64,000 bases of DNA from Prorocentrum cordatum (GCA_963575745.1 CAUYUJ010015287.1:278711-342710), one strand, 5' to 3'. Positions 1-10,223 are shown, counted from the stretch's first letter. Numbers and translations are program-made. Notes: a model not told the origin generated them from the letters alone.

Positions 1-1
1 A

Positions 2-1768
2 CCCCAGCAGGCACCCAAGAAGGATACAGTCGAGGGGACGGCTTCGAGGTTTTTTGGAGAGACATCCGCCCCCCCCACTCCGTTCCAGCATCGGCTTCAT
101 CACGACAGTCATCAGTGGGGGGTGGTCCAGCAGCGGGCCCAAGAACGGGATCATCTATTCCAATACCATCCGGCCTCCAGAGAGCTCCTGAGGATCCAGG
201 GGTACCTCACCTCGACCCTCCAGGCGAACCCAGCATGGCCACCAGATCTTCTGCCAGCCTCGCAGACCCTGGTGCAGTCATATCTCGCAGGCACAAGCGC
301 TACGACCTCGTGGCCAGATGCACGTTTTCAGCTCGAGCTGATCGTTCAGCACTTTGATAAGGAAGCCTTGATGCAGAAGGAGACTGCATTCAAGACCTGG
401 CTCCACGACTCTCTCGCCCACGGGGGCGGCGGCGCACGCCACATTACAAAGGTCCCTGGGCCCACTCCAGAAGAGGACAATGACGTTTTCAGCTCGGTCG
501 ACGGGAAGATGATCACAGACCCCCTGAAGGTCCTGAACCACAAAAGCGAGTGTTGGTTGCAGTGCTGGGACCCAGATAAGATCCTCCCCGACAAGCCCCC
601 TGAGGCCCCGTGGCTCCAAGATCTACGCCAGCAAGCAAAGGACTCTTGGGACCCCTCTCGCAGCTGGAGCCCAGAACAAGTTCAGAAGGCCCTCATAAGT
701 TTCTCGAGCAATTCGGCACCAGGAGCGGACCAGTGGCGAGTGGCAGAGTTCCGTCGGCCCCCTCCTGAAGGATTAGAGATCCTCACCGACATTATCAATG
801 ATACGTGTAGGCTGCAGCAGTTTCCAGCCCAGTGCCTAATCAATTTGGTAGCCCTGAAACCCAAGACAGAGGTCAGCGACCGCCCTATTACCTTGACGAA
901 CGCCCCGCACCGTGTCACCATGGGCCTAGTCAAGGGCCAGATCTCCTCCTGGGAAGAGGCACGGGCAGGATTCTGGGACGCAGCTATCAAAGGCAGTGAC
1001 TGTTTAAGGGCAGCCCTCATCAGCGAGCTTTTTGCAGAGATCAGCAGCTCTCTCAAGTGCTCCATCATCGAGGGCGTTCTAGACTTCGAAAAGTTTTTCG
1101 ACACGATCCGCCAGCGCAAGCTGGCTGAGAAGGCCATCGCCCTAGGCTACCCGGTGGCCCCACTGGCACTGGGCATGATGGTCCACACCTGTGCCAGAGT
1201 CCTCACGGCACCGATTGGAGTCGGCGAGCCCCTCATCCCGATGGCCCCAATCCTCCAAGGGTGCGGACAAAGCGTTTCCTGGACAAGGGCCCACCTGTAC
1301 GACGTCCTCGAGAGAGCCCACTACCAGATCCCAAGGCCCACGATCCGAACTTGGGTGGGCGACATCAGGGTCCGTCTTGTGGGGGGCCCAGAGGCCCTGA
1401 AAGAAGCCTTCCCAGAGCTCCTCATACAGTTATGTGGAGGACTCGCTGACCTAGGATGCCGTCTCTCTGGTCAGTCTGTGGCCCTGGCCAGCTCCAACGA
1501 CATCCGCACCACGGTCGCCGACAAACTCAACCAAGCAGGGGTCCAGATCAGACCCGTCCAGCACGCTCGGGACCTGGGGGTCGACACTACGATCGGGAAG
1601 AGAAGGGTCCTGGGAGTCCGCCGAACCCGTCGTCGTCTCGGAGTGCAGAGACACAAGAACATCAAGCAGCTGGCCAAGACTACAATCAAGGCGCGATCAC
1701 TTTTCCGCACAGGCGTTCTACCGCAGCTGAAGTGGGGCATGGGGGGGACACGGATCAGCACCGACTGA
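2..1768 (+). pseudogene. Reverse transcriptase of LINE-like element (5' partial)
   Basis: The frame is already open at base 2, so the start lies outside the window. Residues before about base 600 are the endonuclease-RT linker (GGGGARHITKV, then a W/C-rich stretch). RT blocks visible are APGADQW near 718, RPITL near 883, LDFEKFFDTI near 1079 (block A, Asp kept), LQGCGQSVSW near 1255 (block B), WVGD near 1352 in place of the usual Y/FxDD (block C) and DLGVD near 1570 (thumb-proximal block). The first catalytic Asp of block C is replaced by Gly, so this copy is probably inactive. The frame stops at 1766-1768 just after a G7 run. The next frame continues the protein without loss (TEVQYLRRRAG at about 1766), so the stop is a frameshift and not the natural end. 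Confidence 0.85.
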
Positions 1769-2240
1769 AGTCCAGTATCTCCGCCGACGGGCGGGAGCGG
1801 CACATGGAGTTTCCAAAGCAGGGGCCTGCCTTACCACTGGCCTCCATACCCGTCCAGGACACCCATCCAACATGGATCCAGGGATCTACCTTCGGGTCCA
1901 GTTGTTCACGATGTGGTTTCGGGTTATCAACACCGAACTCAGCATCCTCGGAGGCATCCAGAAGGCTTGGGGGACTCTGAGGGAGAAACTCAAGAGACCA
2001 TCAAGGTGGCTCATGGTCAGGTCCCACATGTCCGCGATCATTGCCACCCTGTACGACCCAGGCTGGAACCCTACCTCGGCATGGCTCTGGAGGGACCCCG
2101 ATGGGCCTCGATTTCCCCGTCAAGCCGCTGAGCTGGGACCCCCAGAAGGTTTTCATGTTTCACTTGGAGTTCCTCTTGAACATGCATGTGTGGAAAGCTA
2201 CTGACCCTCTCAGTCACAACTCTGGAGGCCTCCAGGAGGG
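1766..2240 (+). pseudogene. RT thumb/connection region in shifted frames
   Basis: After the 1741-1766 shift the protein resumes in frame 3 (TEVQYLRRRAGAAHG to WLWRDPDG near 2100). It then appears to pass into frame 1 (LDFPVKPLSWDPQK to NMHVWKAT near 2200) and ends at a long G run at 2236-2245. The Trp-rich W-x-P...W pattern is typical of the connection region after RT in dinoflagellate LINE proteins. The exact crossover at 2098-2106 is inferred from protein-like texture alone. Confidence 0.55.
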
Positions 2241-2707
2241 GGGGGGACGCGTACTCCCTGCGGCTCTACCCTGCCAGAAAGCGGGCCGCCATCAAGAAAC
2301 GGGAGAAGCAAATCGAGCACCCCCTCCACCGGGCCCAACAAGTCCAGGCCCAGGAGGAACCCCGGCGAGAAGCAACTTTCCCAGCAGCTTTAGAGGCCGC
2401 TTCCTGCTCGAGGTGCTGGAGCGCCCACCGCAGGTTTGAGAGCGGCCAGCAGGATGACGCAGGCTGTCCTCTCTGTGGGCAAGAACACGGAGATGATTTG
2501 CACAAATTGTGGACGTGTCCTGAATTGGGGAGCCTCAACATCCCCGCCATCAATCGGACCCAGGGCTCCATAGATCGGGCAGTGGCAGAGTCCCCAACGG
2601 AACCCAGCTTCTGGCTCCGAGGAATCATCCCCGCCACGATCCTTCGCCAAGTCCATGGACACATTCTGGGGCTAGATCAGGACACAGTCCGAAAAAGGAG
2701 TATTTGA
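2237..2707 (+). pseudogene. CCHC zinc-knuckle region of LINE ORF2
   Basis: Frame 2 reads an Arg/Lys/Glu-rich helical stretch, then CPLCGQEHGDDLHKLWTC at about 2464-2517. This is a C-x2-C-x8-H-x4-C knuckle of the kind found between RT and RNase H in many LINEs (zf-RVT-like). The frame ends at TGA 2705-2707; the next frame carries straight on into RNase H, so this is another shift, probably at the A5 run near 2692. Confidence 0.65.
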
Positions 2708-3200
2708 ACAGCACGCAGTCTATCAGTTCGATGGCTGGCAAGTGGCAGCCACAGGCGGCAGTGGAGGGCCTCATACGCAGGACCCGCGCATCAGAGTCTG
2801 TGGCTGGAGCGTATCCCTGTGGGCACACGACCTCACCTGGAAAGGAACCATCCAGGGAGGCATCGTCGGCCCGCAGACGGTGCCGCTGGCAGAGCTCGAG
2901 GCAGTCATTGCGCTGCTGGAGTCCACCCGCGGCCGCCTCATTATCGTGATTGACTGTGCCTATGTGATCAAGGGCTTCAACAGAGGCCCCCGCCTTCGGT
3001 ACCCCAAGAACCAGTACACGTGGCAGAAGTTCTGGACCCAGGCCAAACACCGACGGGACAACACGATCTTCTACAAAGTAACAAGCCACCCCACGGAGGA
3101 AGAAGCCGCTCGAGAGCCTCCATGGGCCCTACACCTCAATGGCCATGCCGACATTCTCGCTGCGGAAGCAGCACAGCGGCGTCAAGTCCAGGGCCCCTAG
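2703..3200 (+). pseudogene. RNase H domain of LINE ORF2
   Basis: Frame 3 gives an RNase H-like order of acidic residues: Asp in QFDGWQVA near 2730, Glu in LAELEAVIALL near 2888, Asp in IIVIDCAYVIKG near 2950, and Asp in LNGHADILAAEAA near 3150. In retroelements RNase H degrades the RNA strand of the cDNA hybrid. The frame stops at 3198-3200; the downstream sequence continues in frame 2, so a further shift lies at about 3170-3197. Confidence 0.7.
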
Positions 3201-3730
3201 CTCGACACCTCCAAGGCACCGACATTCCCGCCGATCTCATCAGGGACAGATTGGCAGCAGTTCAGACTCACTACTGGAGTCACAAAGACCCACTGGGCCT
3301 CGAGGAGGATGAGGATGTCAAGGAGAACCGTAGGAAAGTGAAGGTGGAGCGCAGTGTAGCAGCTTTACAGGTCGAGCTGTCTAGGACGCCCCACTCCCTC
3401 TCCGCTGCCCCCGTCCCTCCTCATTTCCAGATTGCCTGTCTCGCTTGCGGCAAGCAAGGTAGTGTCATCAAGGGAACACACAGGTGGCTCAAGGCCCCCT
3501 GCGCCCCCCCAGGGCCACAAAATCGGTTTCATCCATCCCACGGGCCGTTCATCAAGAAGTTGAATGGTGTCCTTTGGTGTTCCCGATGTGGAGCCTGGAC
3601 CATCCGTGCAGCCAAGAAATTCAGGGAGCAGTGTGCACCACCAACAGAGGGTGGCATCAAGGCGCTCCAGAAGCTTACCCAAGGTAAGCCACCGCCAGGC
3701 CTCAAAGCCTGGCCCGATGGACCCACATGA
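3194..3730 (+). pseudogene. C-terminal Cys-rich domain of LINE ORF2
   Basis: Frame 2 carries ACLACGKQGS (about 3436-3465) and LWCSRCGAW (about 3571-3597), two CxxC pairs separated by about 45 residues, then a basic Gly/Pro tail ending at TGA 3728-3730. The same arrangement ends the other two LINE copies (near 49090-49310 and 42465-42550). It is therefore a conserved tail of this retroelement family. A zinc-ribbon role is inferred from the Cys pairs. I know no named family for it. Confidence 0.6.
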
Positions 3731-3791
3731 GGTCCACTCAGGCTGCTCCCACGCGGGGAGACCAGGACAGCTGCGGAGGCGCGAGCGCGGA

Positions 3792-4110
3792 GGAGGAGGA
3801 GGAGGATGAATCGGAGGAGGGGGAGGAGGAGGAGGAGGAGGAGGAGGAGGAGGAGGAGGAGGAGGAGAGGACGACGGAGGACGAGGAGGACGAGGAGGAC
3901 GAGGAGGACGATGCGGACGAGGAGGACAAGGAGGACGAGGATGGACGAGGAGGACGAGAAGGCGGAGGAGGAGCAGAGGAGGCGAGGAGGAGCAGGAGGA
4001 GGCGGAGGAGGAGGAGGGAGGAGGAGGAGGAGAGGAGGAGGCGGTGATGATGAGGAGATGAGGAGGAGAAGGAGGAGGACGGAGGGGAGGGGGGGGGGGG
4101 GGGGGGCGCT
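3792..4110. repeat. (GGA)n / (GAC)n microsatellite
   Basis: Purine-strand trinucleotide array with interspersed GAC and a G-run near 4087-4106. Long Glu, Gly, Arg, Pro, Ser or Leu reading frames here are repeat translations. The array starts about 60 bp after the LINE coding end. Confidence 0.95.
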
Positions 4111-4184
4111 TCCCGAGGGGCGCCCAAGGGGGTGTGCAGAGGGAGGCCGTGAGAGGAAAGGCGGCCCCTTCGGGGGCCCAAAGG

Positions 4185-4320
4185 TGGGGTAGGGAGGGGG
4201 GAGGGGCTCTCCTCGAGGCGGCTCTCCTCGACGGAGCTCTCCTCGAGGGGGTTCCCCCGCTCTTCTCGAAGGGGCCCTTATCGAGGGGGTTCCCCCGAGG
4301 GACCTGCTGAGACTCCCCCG
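4185..4320. repeat. Short tandem repeats of a CTCTCCTCGAGG-like motif
   Basis: Five or six imperfect copies of CTCTCCTCGAGGnGG occur, spaced about 15-25 bp. Each copy contains the palindrome CTCGAG or a derivative of it. Confidence 0.6.
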
Positions 4321-4830
4321 CAACAGGCACCTCTCTGCGCTCTGGAGCGGGCCGCCCGCCTCTGGGCCGGGGCGCGGGCAGCTGGCGGCGGCGGCGGGGC
4401 AGAGGGGCCAAGCTCGGGCGGGGAACGCCCGCGCACGCGCGCCCCGCCCAGGCATGACGTGGAGCGAGGTGGAGTTCGTTCCAGCGCTTCACGGCCCGGT
4501 GTGCGAGGCTTGGCCGCCGTCGTCGTCCTCGCCCTCCGCGGCCCTTCCTCGGTCCCTAACCACTGTGTTCCTCAGCGTTCCTGCCTCTCTGCCCGTCCTG
4601 CTCCTCCCTCCCCCCTCGCTCTCCCTCGTCCCCCCCTCCTCGTCTACCTCCTCCCCCTCGTGTGTGATCACAAGTTTGCTTCGGCGGTTGGTGGATTGGC
4701 CTCCCACCTCGTTCAGGGACAAGGCGCCTTGAAGGCTGTGTAGTCCAGCAGTATCCCCTCCTCCTCGTCTCCGTCTCCTCCTTGCCCCCCTCGCCCCCCC
4801 TCCTCCCCATCCATCGTTGCTCCTTGTAGT
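4321..4830. other. No gene recognised; GC-rich then CTC-rich sequence
   Basis: Short frames exist but none shows a domain or convincing codon texture. From about 4600 the strand becomes CTC/CCCT-rich, as in the equivalent flank of the composite repeat at 10.6-10.8 kb. Confidence 0.6.
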
Positions 4831-4832
4831 AA

Positions 4833-5440
4833 CTCCTCCCTGTCGCACCCCTAGACGTGTCGGTAGGGCGGGCCGGACGTTTCGTTTGAGATGTCCTAAA
4901 AGTCTGATCCTGAGGTTTCTCGCTTCAGCGCCGCGCCATTTCGTTTTTAATGTCATGTTAATTAAGGCGGGTTGTTTTCCCAAGGTTGTTCTCGCCTTGG
5001 CACTGCGCAGTCTTAAAGCGTGCAAGAGCTTTAAGGATGGAGGGCGAACCGATGTCAACATGTGGTTCACGCCTTGGCGCTGCGCGCACTCTTCCTAACA
5101 GTTTGCAAGAGCTTCTCGGATGGAAGGTGGGTGGTTTCAAAATGCGTTTCCCGTTTGAGCGCCGCGACCAGTCGCCTTACAAGTTGACGCCCCAGGAATG
5201 ATGCTTTAGCACGGTTTATGATCGCCAGGGCGCAACAGTTACCTTCATTCGCGATGTTGAAGTCTCAGGAATGGTGTTCTGGTGCGATGCAGAATCGTCA
5301 GGACGCAACAGTGACTTCGCGGCGTGGAAGTCCCCGGAGTAGTATTTCGGCACGGTTGAGGTGTTGCAGACGGTTGTCTTTCAACGGGGCATTTCCCACA
5401 GTGACAGCAAATATTTGCAGGCTCCCGCAGTGAAAGCAAA
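4833..5440 (+). repeat. Composite satellite, copy 1
   Basis: Module order: CTCCCTGTCGCAC anchor (4835-4847); one unit related to the 64-71-bp satellite (about 4854-4920, ACGTTTCGTTTGAGATGTCC); three to four decayed units of the 83-bp satellite (about 4921-5190, recurrent AGCGCCGCGC and TTCTCGGATGGA); then units of about 70 bp containing GTTCTGG...GTCAGGACGCAACAGT (about 5190-5370). The same order recurs at 10.82-11.9 kb, and inverted at 27.48-28.57 kb. Confidence 0.75.
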
Positions 5441-5517
5441 TCCTTGCACGGACTTGTGAAAAAGGAGTTGGGAGGGAGGGTGTATTGCAACATCGTGGAA
5501 GCGTCTTGGGTCTACAC

Positions 5518-5835
5518 TGGTCCTCCTCCTGCTCCTCCTCCTCCTCCTCATCCTCCTCATCATCCTCCTCTCGTCCTTTCCGTCCCCCCCTCGCTACGCT
5601 CTGCCTCCTCTCGTCCTTTCCTCCGCCCCTCCTCCTTTCCTCCTCCTCTTACTCCCCTCCCCCTCCTCCTGCTCCTGCCCCTCCCGCTCCTCCCCGCACC
5701 CGTCCATGGCCAGGTCTCGAGCCCGTCTGCCCCCCGGGAGGGAGGAGGAGGAGGGAGGAGGGAGGAGGGAGGAGGAGGGAGGGGGAGGGAGGAGGAGGGA
5801 TTAGGAGGGAGGAGGAGAGACGTGGAGGGACGAGG
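5518..5835. repeat. (TCC)n-rich then (GGA)n-rich tracts
   Basis: Pyrimidine-rich CTC/CCT sequence at 5518-5700 is followed by purine-rich GGA sequence at 5745-5835 on the same strand. It could fold back on itself. It lies immediately upstream of the Cys-rich gene. Confidence 0.85.
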
Positions 5836-5955
5836 AGGGACGAGGGACGAGGAGGTGTGTCTGTCTTTTTGTTGTTGATGTGTGTCTGTGAAGCCACCGT
5901 AGCCCTCTGGCCCCAGGCTGGCGCGGCGAGGCGGGAGGGGGGCAGGGGGAAGGCC

Positions 5956-6852
5956 ATGCGCCCCAGCGGGCACGCCTTATGGGGCCGGCGGTGCGGCAGC
6001 GCGTCGGAGGCGGAACGGCCCTCGGGCGCGAGGGCGCTGCTGCGCGGGTGCTGCCTGGCTCTGATCGTGCAGCATCCGCGCGTGCACTCGCAGCAGCTCG
6101 AGTGCCATCCAAAGTGCAAGACGTGCCACCTCTTCGACTACAACCTCGAGTGGCACTGCACGGAGTGTTTGCCCGGCTACACGTTGTGGGTGGACGGCTG
6201 CTACGAGGACTGCCCGGCCGGCCAGTACAGGAACGGCACCCAGTGCGAGGACTGCTACAAGTACTGCCTCCCCGACGACCCCGATACTTGTTACGCGCAC
6301 TGCGTCTCCTGTGTCGGCGACCTCAGACACGAGTGCACCGAGTGCGAGGCCGGGTACCACTTCGACACCCGCAACGTGTGCGTCAAGGATTGCGACGGCG
6401 GGGAGTTTCCCACCATCGACGGGGAGTCCTGCGGGGAGTGCGACAGCTTGTGCTACCGGTGCCTGACGGAGCACAAGATCTCCTGCACGGCATGCTACCA
6501 GGGGTATTACCTCAAGGTGGTGGACGAAGGGACCCAGTCTGGCGAGTGCATGGCGGAGTGCCCGGACGGGTTCTACAGGGACTCCCCGGACGACACCACG
6601 CGGTGCTTGCAGTGCGCGGAGTATTGCCTCAGCTGCCATTCGAAGGACCTTTGCTTCGTGTGCGACGAGGGCGCCGAGCTCCTCTTCGGCGTGTGCACAT
6701 CGACCGCGCAGGACGTCGACACTGTGGCCCTCGACTTCGACAACTTCCTGGACTCGGGCGCCGGCGTCGTGTGGGACACTTCCGCGGAGCCCGTGTGGGG
6801 CGAGATCCGCCGGTTGTCCGAGGCAGACTTTGGCAGCAGGCCCGAGCTGTAA
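5956..6852 (+). CDS. Secreted/receptor-type Cys-rich protein with furin-like repeats
   Basis: I chose the ATG at 5956 because upstream codons are translated GGA repeat, while this Met is followed by a basic and then hydrophobic stretch (ALLRGCCLALIVQ, about residues 29-41) that looks like a signal peptide. The product would be 298 residues. From about residue 50 to 255 it has dense, regularly spaced Cys in furin-like/GF-receptor Cys-rich style: CxxCxxC clusters followed by C..GY units such as CTECLPGY and CTECEAGYHF, and CPDGFY. Such repeats are held by disulfides in extracellular or secretory-pathway proteins. The last 45 residues are acidic and Cys-free (VALDFDNFLDSGAG), with no transmembrane segment, and end at TAA 6850-6852. 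A spliced longer gene is possible, since dinoflagellate introns often use non-GT donors that I cannot call. Surroundings are repeats; no operon-like partner is visible. Confidence 0.8.
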   Translation: MRPSGHALWGRRCGSASEAERPSGARALLRGCCLALIVQHPRVHSQQLECHPKCKTCHLFDYNLEWHCTECLPGYTLWVDGCYEDCPAGQYRNGTQCEDCYKYCLPDDPDTCYAHCVSCVGDLRHECTECEAGYHFDTRNVCVKDCDGGEFPTIDGESCGECDSLCYRCLTEHKISCTACYQGYYLKVVDEGTQSGECMAECPDGFYRDSPDDTTRCLQCAEYCLSCHSKDLCFVCDEGAELLFGVCTSTAQDVDTVALDFDNFLDSGAGVVWDTSAEPVWGEIRRLSEADFGSRPEL

Positions 6853-7930
6853 AGCGCCCACGGCGTGCGCCCCCCGCGCGACAGGCCGCCCAGGCCGCCC
6901 CCGCGGAGGCGGCGTGAGCCGACGCGGCTGGGCAGGCCCGCGCGGGCGCCGTGGATTGGCGCCAGGCAGCCCCGGCGTCGGTGGTCCCAAGATGGGGTCC
7001 TCCTGCCTATGGTTGTGGACGGCGATCGATGGAGCGGAAGCATGTTGCCAAATACTTTCCAGATGTCTCAGACATGTTGCAAAACACGTCTTGAACATGT
7101 ACAAGCCATGTAAACATGTTCAGAACATGGTTCCTACAGTTTAAACACGTGTTTGAGTCAATGATCGGATTGTTGGGGTGTCCATTGTCATGGCATCCAC
7201 AAGTCTATAGGCCCCTGTTCCTCAGGACCCCATCTTTGAACCACCGAACAGGGGCAGCGTTAGGGGCGGATCTAGGCTCGGGGGTCGGGGGGTCGTAGAG
7301 ACGGAGGGGGGCAGGGGGGGTATCCCAAGGTGGGGCGGGGGAACACGTCCAGCTGGATACGCACATGTCCTCCTCACCTTGCACGGGCCGGTTGGAGTGA
7401 TGTCCCCCTGACCCCACCTCTGCCCCCACCCCGCCTTGCACGTCCCCGCCACCCCGAGGGGAGGACGGAGTCTCGAGGCGAGAAGTCTCCAGGGCGGTCT
7501 CGTCGGCCCTCGGCGGCTCTGCAGCCTCGGGGTGTTTTCCCCCGGCCGCGCCTCGCCGAGGGCGTTCCGGGGATGCCCGGGTCCGAGCGACCGCGGGAAA
7601 GCCAAGTTATGACCCGAAGACCAGGGGCAACGTTATCCACCCCGAGTCGCCCATTCATCGCCGATGGGATCCCGATAGCCCACCCCGCCTGGGCACGTGC
7701 TGATTAGTTGGACACCAGGAGCCTGTCGCCGATCTGTCAGCGATGCAGCGCAGATCCCAGGTCGATGCTGGTGTCACGCATAGCGTCAGGGCCCATTTGG
7801 GAACTTCTCGTTTGTTTCCGTTCAACAGGTGTTGTCTTGGAGTGTTCCGCAGTCGCCCAGCCGGTGCTTGAGGGCACTGTTGCGGTAAGAACGAATGCCG
7901 CCCGAGGGGTTCGTGCGTCGACACATTGGC
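6853..7930. other. No gene recognised; ACATGTT-rich patch
   Basis: At about 7036-7150 ACATGTT/AACATGT-like words recur about six times in 115 bp, giving many small palindromes. From 7200 to 7930 the sequence is non-repetitive to my eye, with short frames on both strands that match nothing I recognise. Confidence 0.5.
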
Positions 7931-7934
7931 AACA

Positions 7935-8335
7935 TGCTGAGTTGGTTCGGCCCGTTTCGCATGACAAATCCTCACAAGTCTGCAATCCGAGACGACCAGA
8001 TTTGACATGGTCCGTCCCGTTTCGCTTGAGACATCCTCGCAAGTCTGGGCTCCCAGACGCCAGATGCTACGCGAGAGGTGGTCCGACCCATATCGCCTGA
8101 AACATCCTCAGATATTTCGGGTTCGGGGATACCCAGACCGAAGGTTGTCTCGTCCGTTTCGCTTGAGACATTGTCGCGACGCTAGGCTTGAGGATGTCGC
8201 CCGCGAGGTGATCCGGTCAGTTTGGCCTGAGACGTCCACACAATTCTGGGCAAAGAGATGCCGCTTGCGAGGGGGTCCAGCCAGTTTCGCATGAGACGTC
8301 CTCGCAATTCCGAGCAACCGTTGATGAGTGCGAAG
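7935..8335 (+). repeat. 64-71-bp satellite array, forward
   Basis: Six units are anchored by CCCGTTTCGCnTGAGACATCC at about 7951, 8016, 8087, 8153, 8217 and 8281, giving steps of 65, 71, 66, 64 and 64 bp. Units differ by roughly 20-30%, so this is an old array. The same unit appears in reverse orientation at 9.09-9.84 kb and as a single copy in each composite satellite. Confidence 0.85.
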
Positions 8336-8540
8336 CGAAGGAGAAGGAGGAGGAAGAGGAGGAGGAGGAGGAGAAGGAGGAGGAGAAGGAGGAGGAGGAG
8401 GAGGAGAGGGAGGAGAAGGAGGAGCAGGAGAGGGAGGAGGAGGAGGAGGAGGAGGAGGAGGAGGAGGAGGAGGAGGAGGAGGAGGAGGAGGAGGAGTAGC
8501 AGGATGTCTGAGGACGAGGAGGAGGAGGAGGAAGGCTAAC
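8336..8540. repeat. (GGA)n microsatellite
   Basis: Almost pure GGA/GAG on the plus strand begins right after the last forward 64-bp unit. Confidence 0.95.
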
Positions 8541-9084
8541 GCTCGCATTGCTGCCAGACAAGTACTCTAGTTTTCACTGCTCTCGGGGCACTTCTCCTCG
8601 CCAGGGCTGGACGCGGCTTCATCGTGCCCGATGAGGGTGGCCAGTGCTCTGCTTGCGAAGGGTGCGTCACGGGCCCGTTCGCGCTCAGATTTGTGGGGGC
8701 GCATCGAAAGGCGGGTGCAGGTGTGCTTCGGAGCCGTACAGTGGGGGCGCGCACCAAGAAACCATCTGCCTTTCGTCAGGGTACCCTGGGTTTCTTCGCT
8801 CCGCGCGCGGCGCGGCGACTTCCCGCGGCCGTTGAGGCTGCTGCTGCGTTCAGAGTGCTCCAGGTTTCCCCTCCGGTGCACTTCGCGCGCGGGTTTCCAG
8901 GGTTGGGTTTCTTGCGAGGGTTTCTTGCGGCCGCGCCCGCACTGTACTGTTCATGCTGGCAACTTCGGTGGGTTGTTGCGGATTGGTTTGGGCCTCCTCC
9001 AGGACTTGCTTGGGCTGGCGGGGGGTGGGGGAGGGTCAGGCGAAGCGGGCCAGAGCACCTCGATTCAGGGCACCTCGCAGTAGC
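8541..9084. other. Spacer between opposed satellite arrays; no gene recognised
   Basis: GC-rich, non-repetitive sequence. Frames are open on both strands (for example 8624-9133 plus and 8776-9204 minus) but carry no recognisable domain. Confidence 0.5.
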
Positions 9085-9840
9085 CAGGGGTTCGGAGGAT
9101 GTCTCAGGCGGCACGGGCCTGAGAATCTCGTGAACCACATCTCGGAACCCAGAGTGGTGAGAATGTCTCAAGCGAAACGGGCCAGAGCACCTCGCGAGCC
9201 GCATCTTGAAACCCAGAGGTGTGAGTTGCGAGGATGTCTCAAGACAAGTGGGCCAAATAACCTCAAGTCAAGGCACCTCGAAGCCTGGGCTCCCGAAGAT
9301 GCCTCAAACGAAGCGGGCCTGAGCACCTCGCGAACCGCGTCTTCAACCCAGAGTTGCGAGGACGTCTCAGGGCGAGCGGTCAGAGCCAGGGATTCCCCGA
9401 GGATGTCTCAGGCGAAACAAGCCTGGGTGCCTCGCGAACCACATCTTAGAGCCCTGAGTGGTGAGGACCGCTCAAGCGAAATGGGCCAGAGCACCTCAAT
9501 TCAGGGCATCTCGAAGCCTTGGGTTCCGAGACCTTGCGAACCACATCTTGGGACCCAGAGTTGGGAGGACGTCTCAAGCGAAACGAGCCAGAGCACGTGA
9601 AGTGAGGGCATCTCGGAGCCTGAGGTTCGAAGGATGGCTCTCTGCGGGCCATGGAGCACACCCAGCTCTTTTGAGGGCAACCCCTTCCCAGGACCGCCGT
9701 TGGGGAAGCCAGGGTCGTCTGGAGCTGTCCCGAGACGTTCTCACAACTCTGAGTTCTAAGACGTGGTCCGCGAGGGGCCCAGGCCCGTTTCGCCTGAGAC
9801 ATCCTCGGAGTCCCTGGCTCCCAGATGTCCTCCCTTGAGG
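9085..9840 (-). repeat. 64-71-bp satellite array, reverse
   Basis: The core GATGTCTCAGGCGAAACGGG, the reverse complement of the forward-array core, recurs at about 9098, 9162, 9233, 9298, 9361, 9402, 9466 and 9568, with most steps 63-71 bp. Open frames through the array are satellite translations. Together with 7935-8335 it forms a large inverted arrangement around a GGA tract and spacer. Confidence 0.85.
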
Positions 9841-9974
9841 CGACCCAGATGTGAGTGCGCCACACTTGAAGGCAACGCTGACGGAGTTGTTGTTGCTGGG
9901 GTTGCCCCCGGCTCCGGGGGGAGTTGGGGACAAACACAAAGATTATAGAAGGTGGCAGAAAAAAACGAGAAGTC

Positions 9975-10195
9975 TCCATGTCGATCCGATCAATCCGATT
10001 CGATATCGATCTCGGCCAGGTCGATAGGATTGGATTCCAATTTCCCGCCGGTCCGATGCGACCCGACGCCTGCATGGCGTTCTTGCGCATCCTGGCGCCG
10101 CCGACTCCGTGCCGACGCGGCCCGAGCCGAGGCACGTCCCCATGCGGTCCGATCTGCCGACGCGACGCTGACCGATCCTGCCTGGCGCTGCCCCT
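9975..10195 (+). repeat. GATCCGAT-rich dispersed repeat, copy 1
   Basis: Dense in CGAT, ATCCGAT and GACGC words. It contains CCGATGCGACC, then TGCATGGCGTTCTTGCGC, and ends near GACCGATCCTGCCTGG. A homologous stretch lies at about 29420-29620, with the same block order. Confidence 0.65.
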
Positions 10196-10223
10196 CGAGA
10201 CCGACCCGTCTCTGTCCTTCGTG

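Larger units (their letters stand above)
1..3730 (+). mobile_element. LINE-like non-LTR retrotransposon, 3' part, degenerate
   Basis: The segment encodes, in order, a pre-RT linker, a reverse transcriptase, a CCHC-type zinc knuckle, an RNase H fold and a C-terminal Cys-rich domain. This is the order of the LINE ORF2 copy at 44.8-49.6 kb. The endonuclease would lie left of the window. The coding frame moves from 2 to 3 to 1 to 2 to 3 to 2, with shifts near 1741-1766, 2098-2106, 2236-2245, 2690-2700 and 3170-3197. Several of these lie at homopolymers (G7 near 1741, a long G run near 2236, A5 near 2692), so this copy cannot make one polyprotein as written. A GGA microsatellite follows the last codon within about 60 bp. 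Assembly error in the G runs could account for some of the shifts. Confidence 0.85.

Noticed and set aside
3365-4492. 375-residue Pro-rich minus-strand frame
   Set aside because: Antisense of the GGA array and of the LINE tail.
5977-7104. 375-residue minus-strand frame
   Set aside because: Antisense shadow of the Cys-rich gene; the plus strand has the regular Cys pattern.
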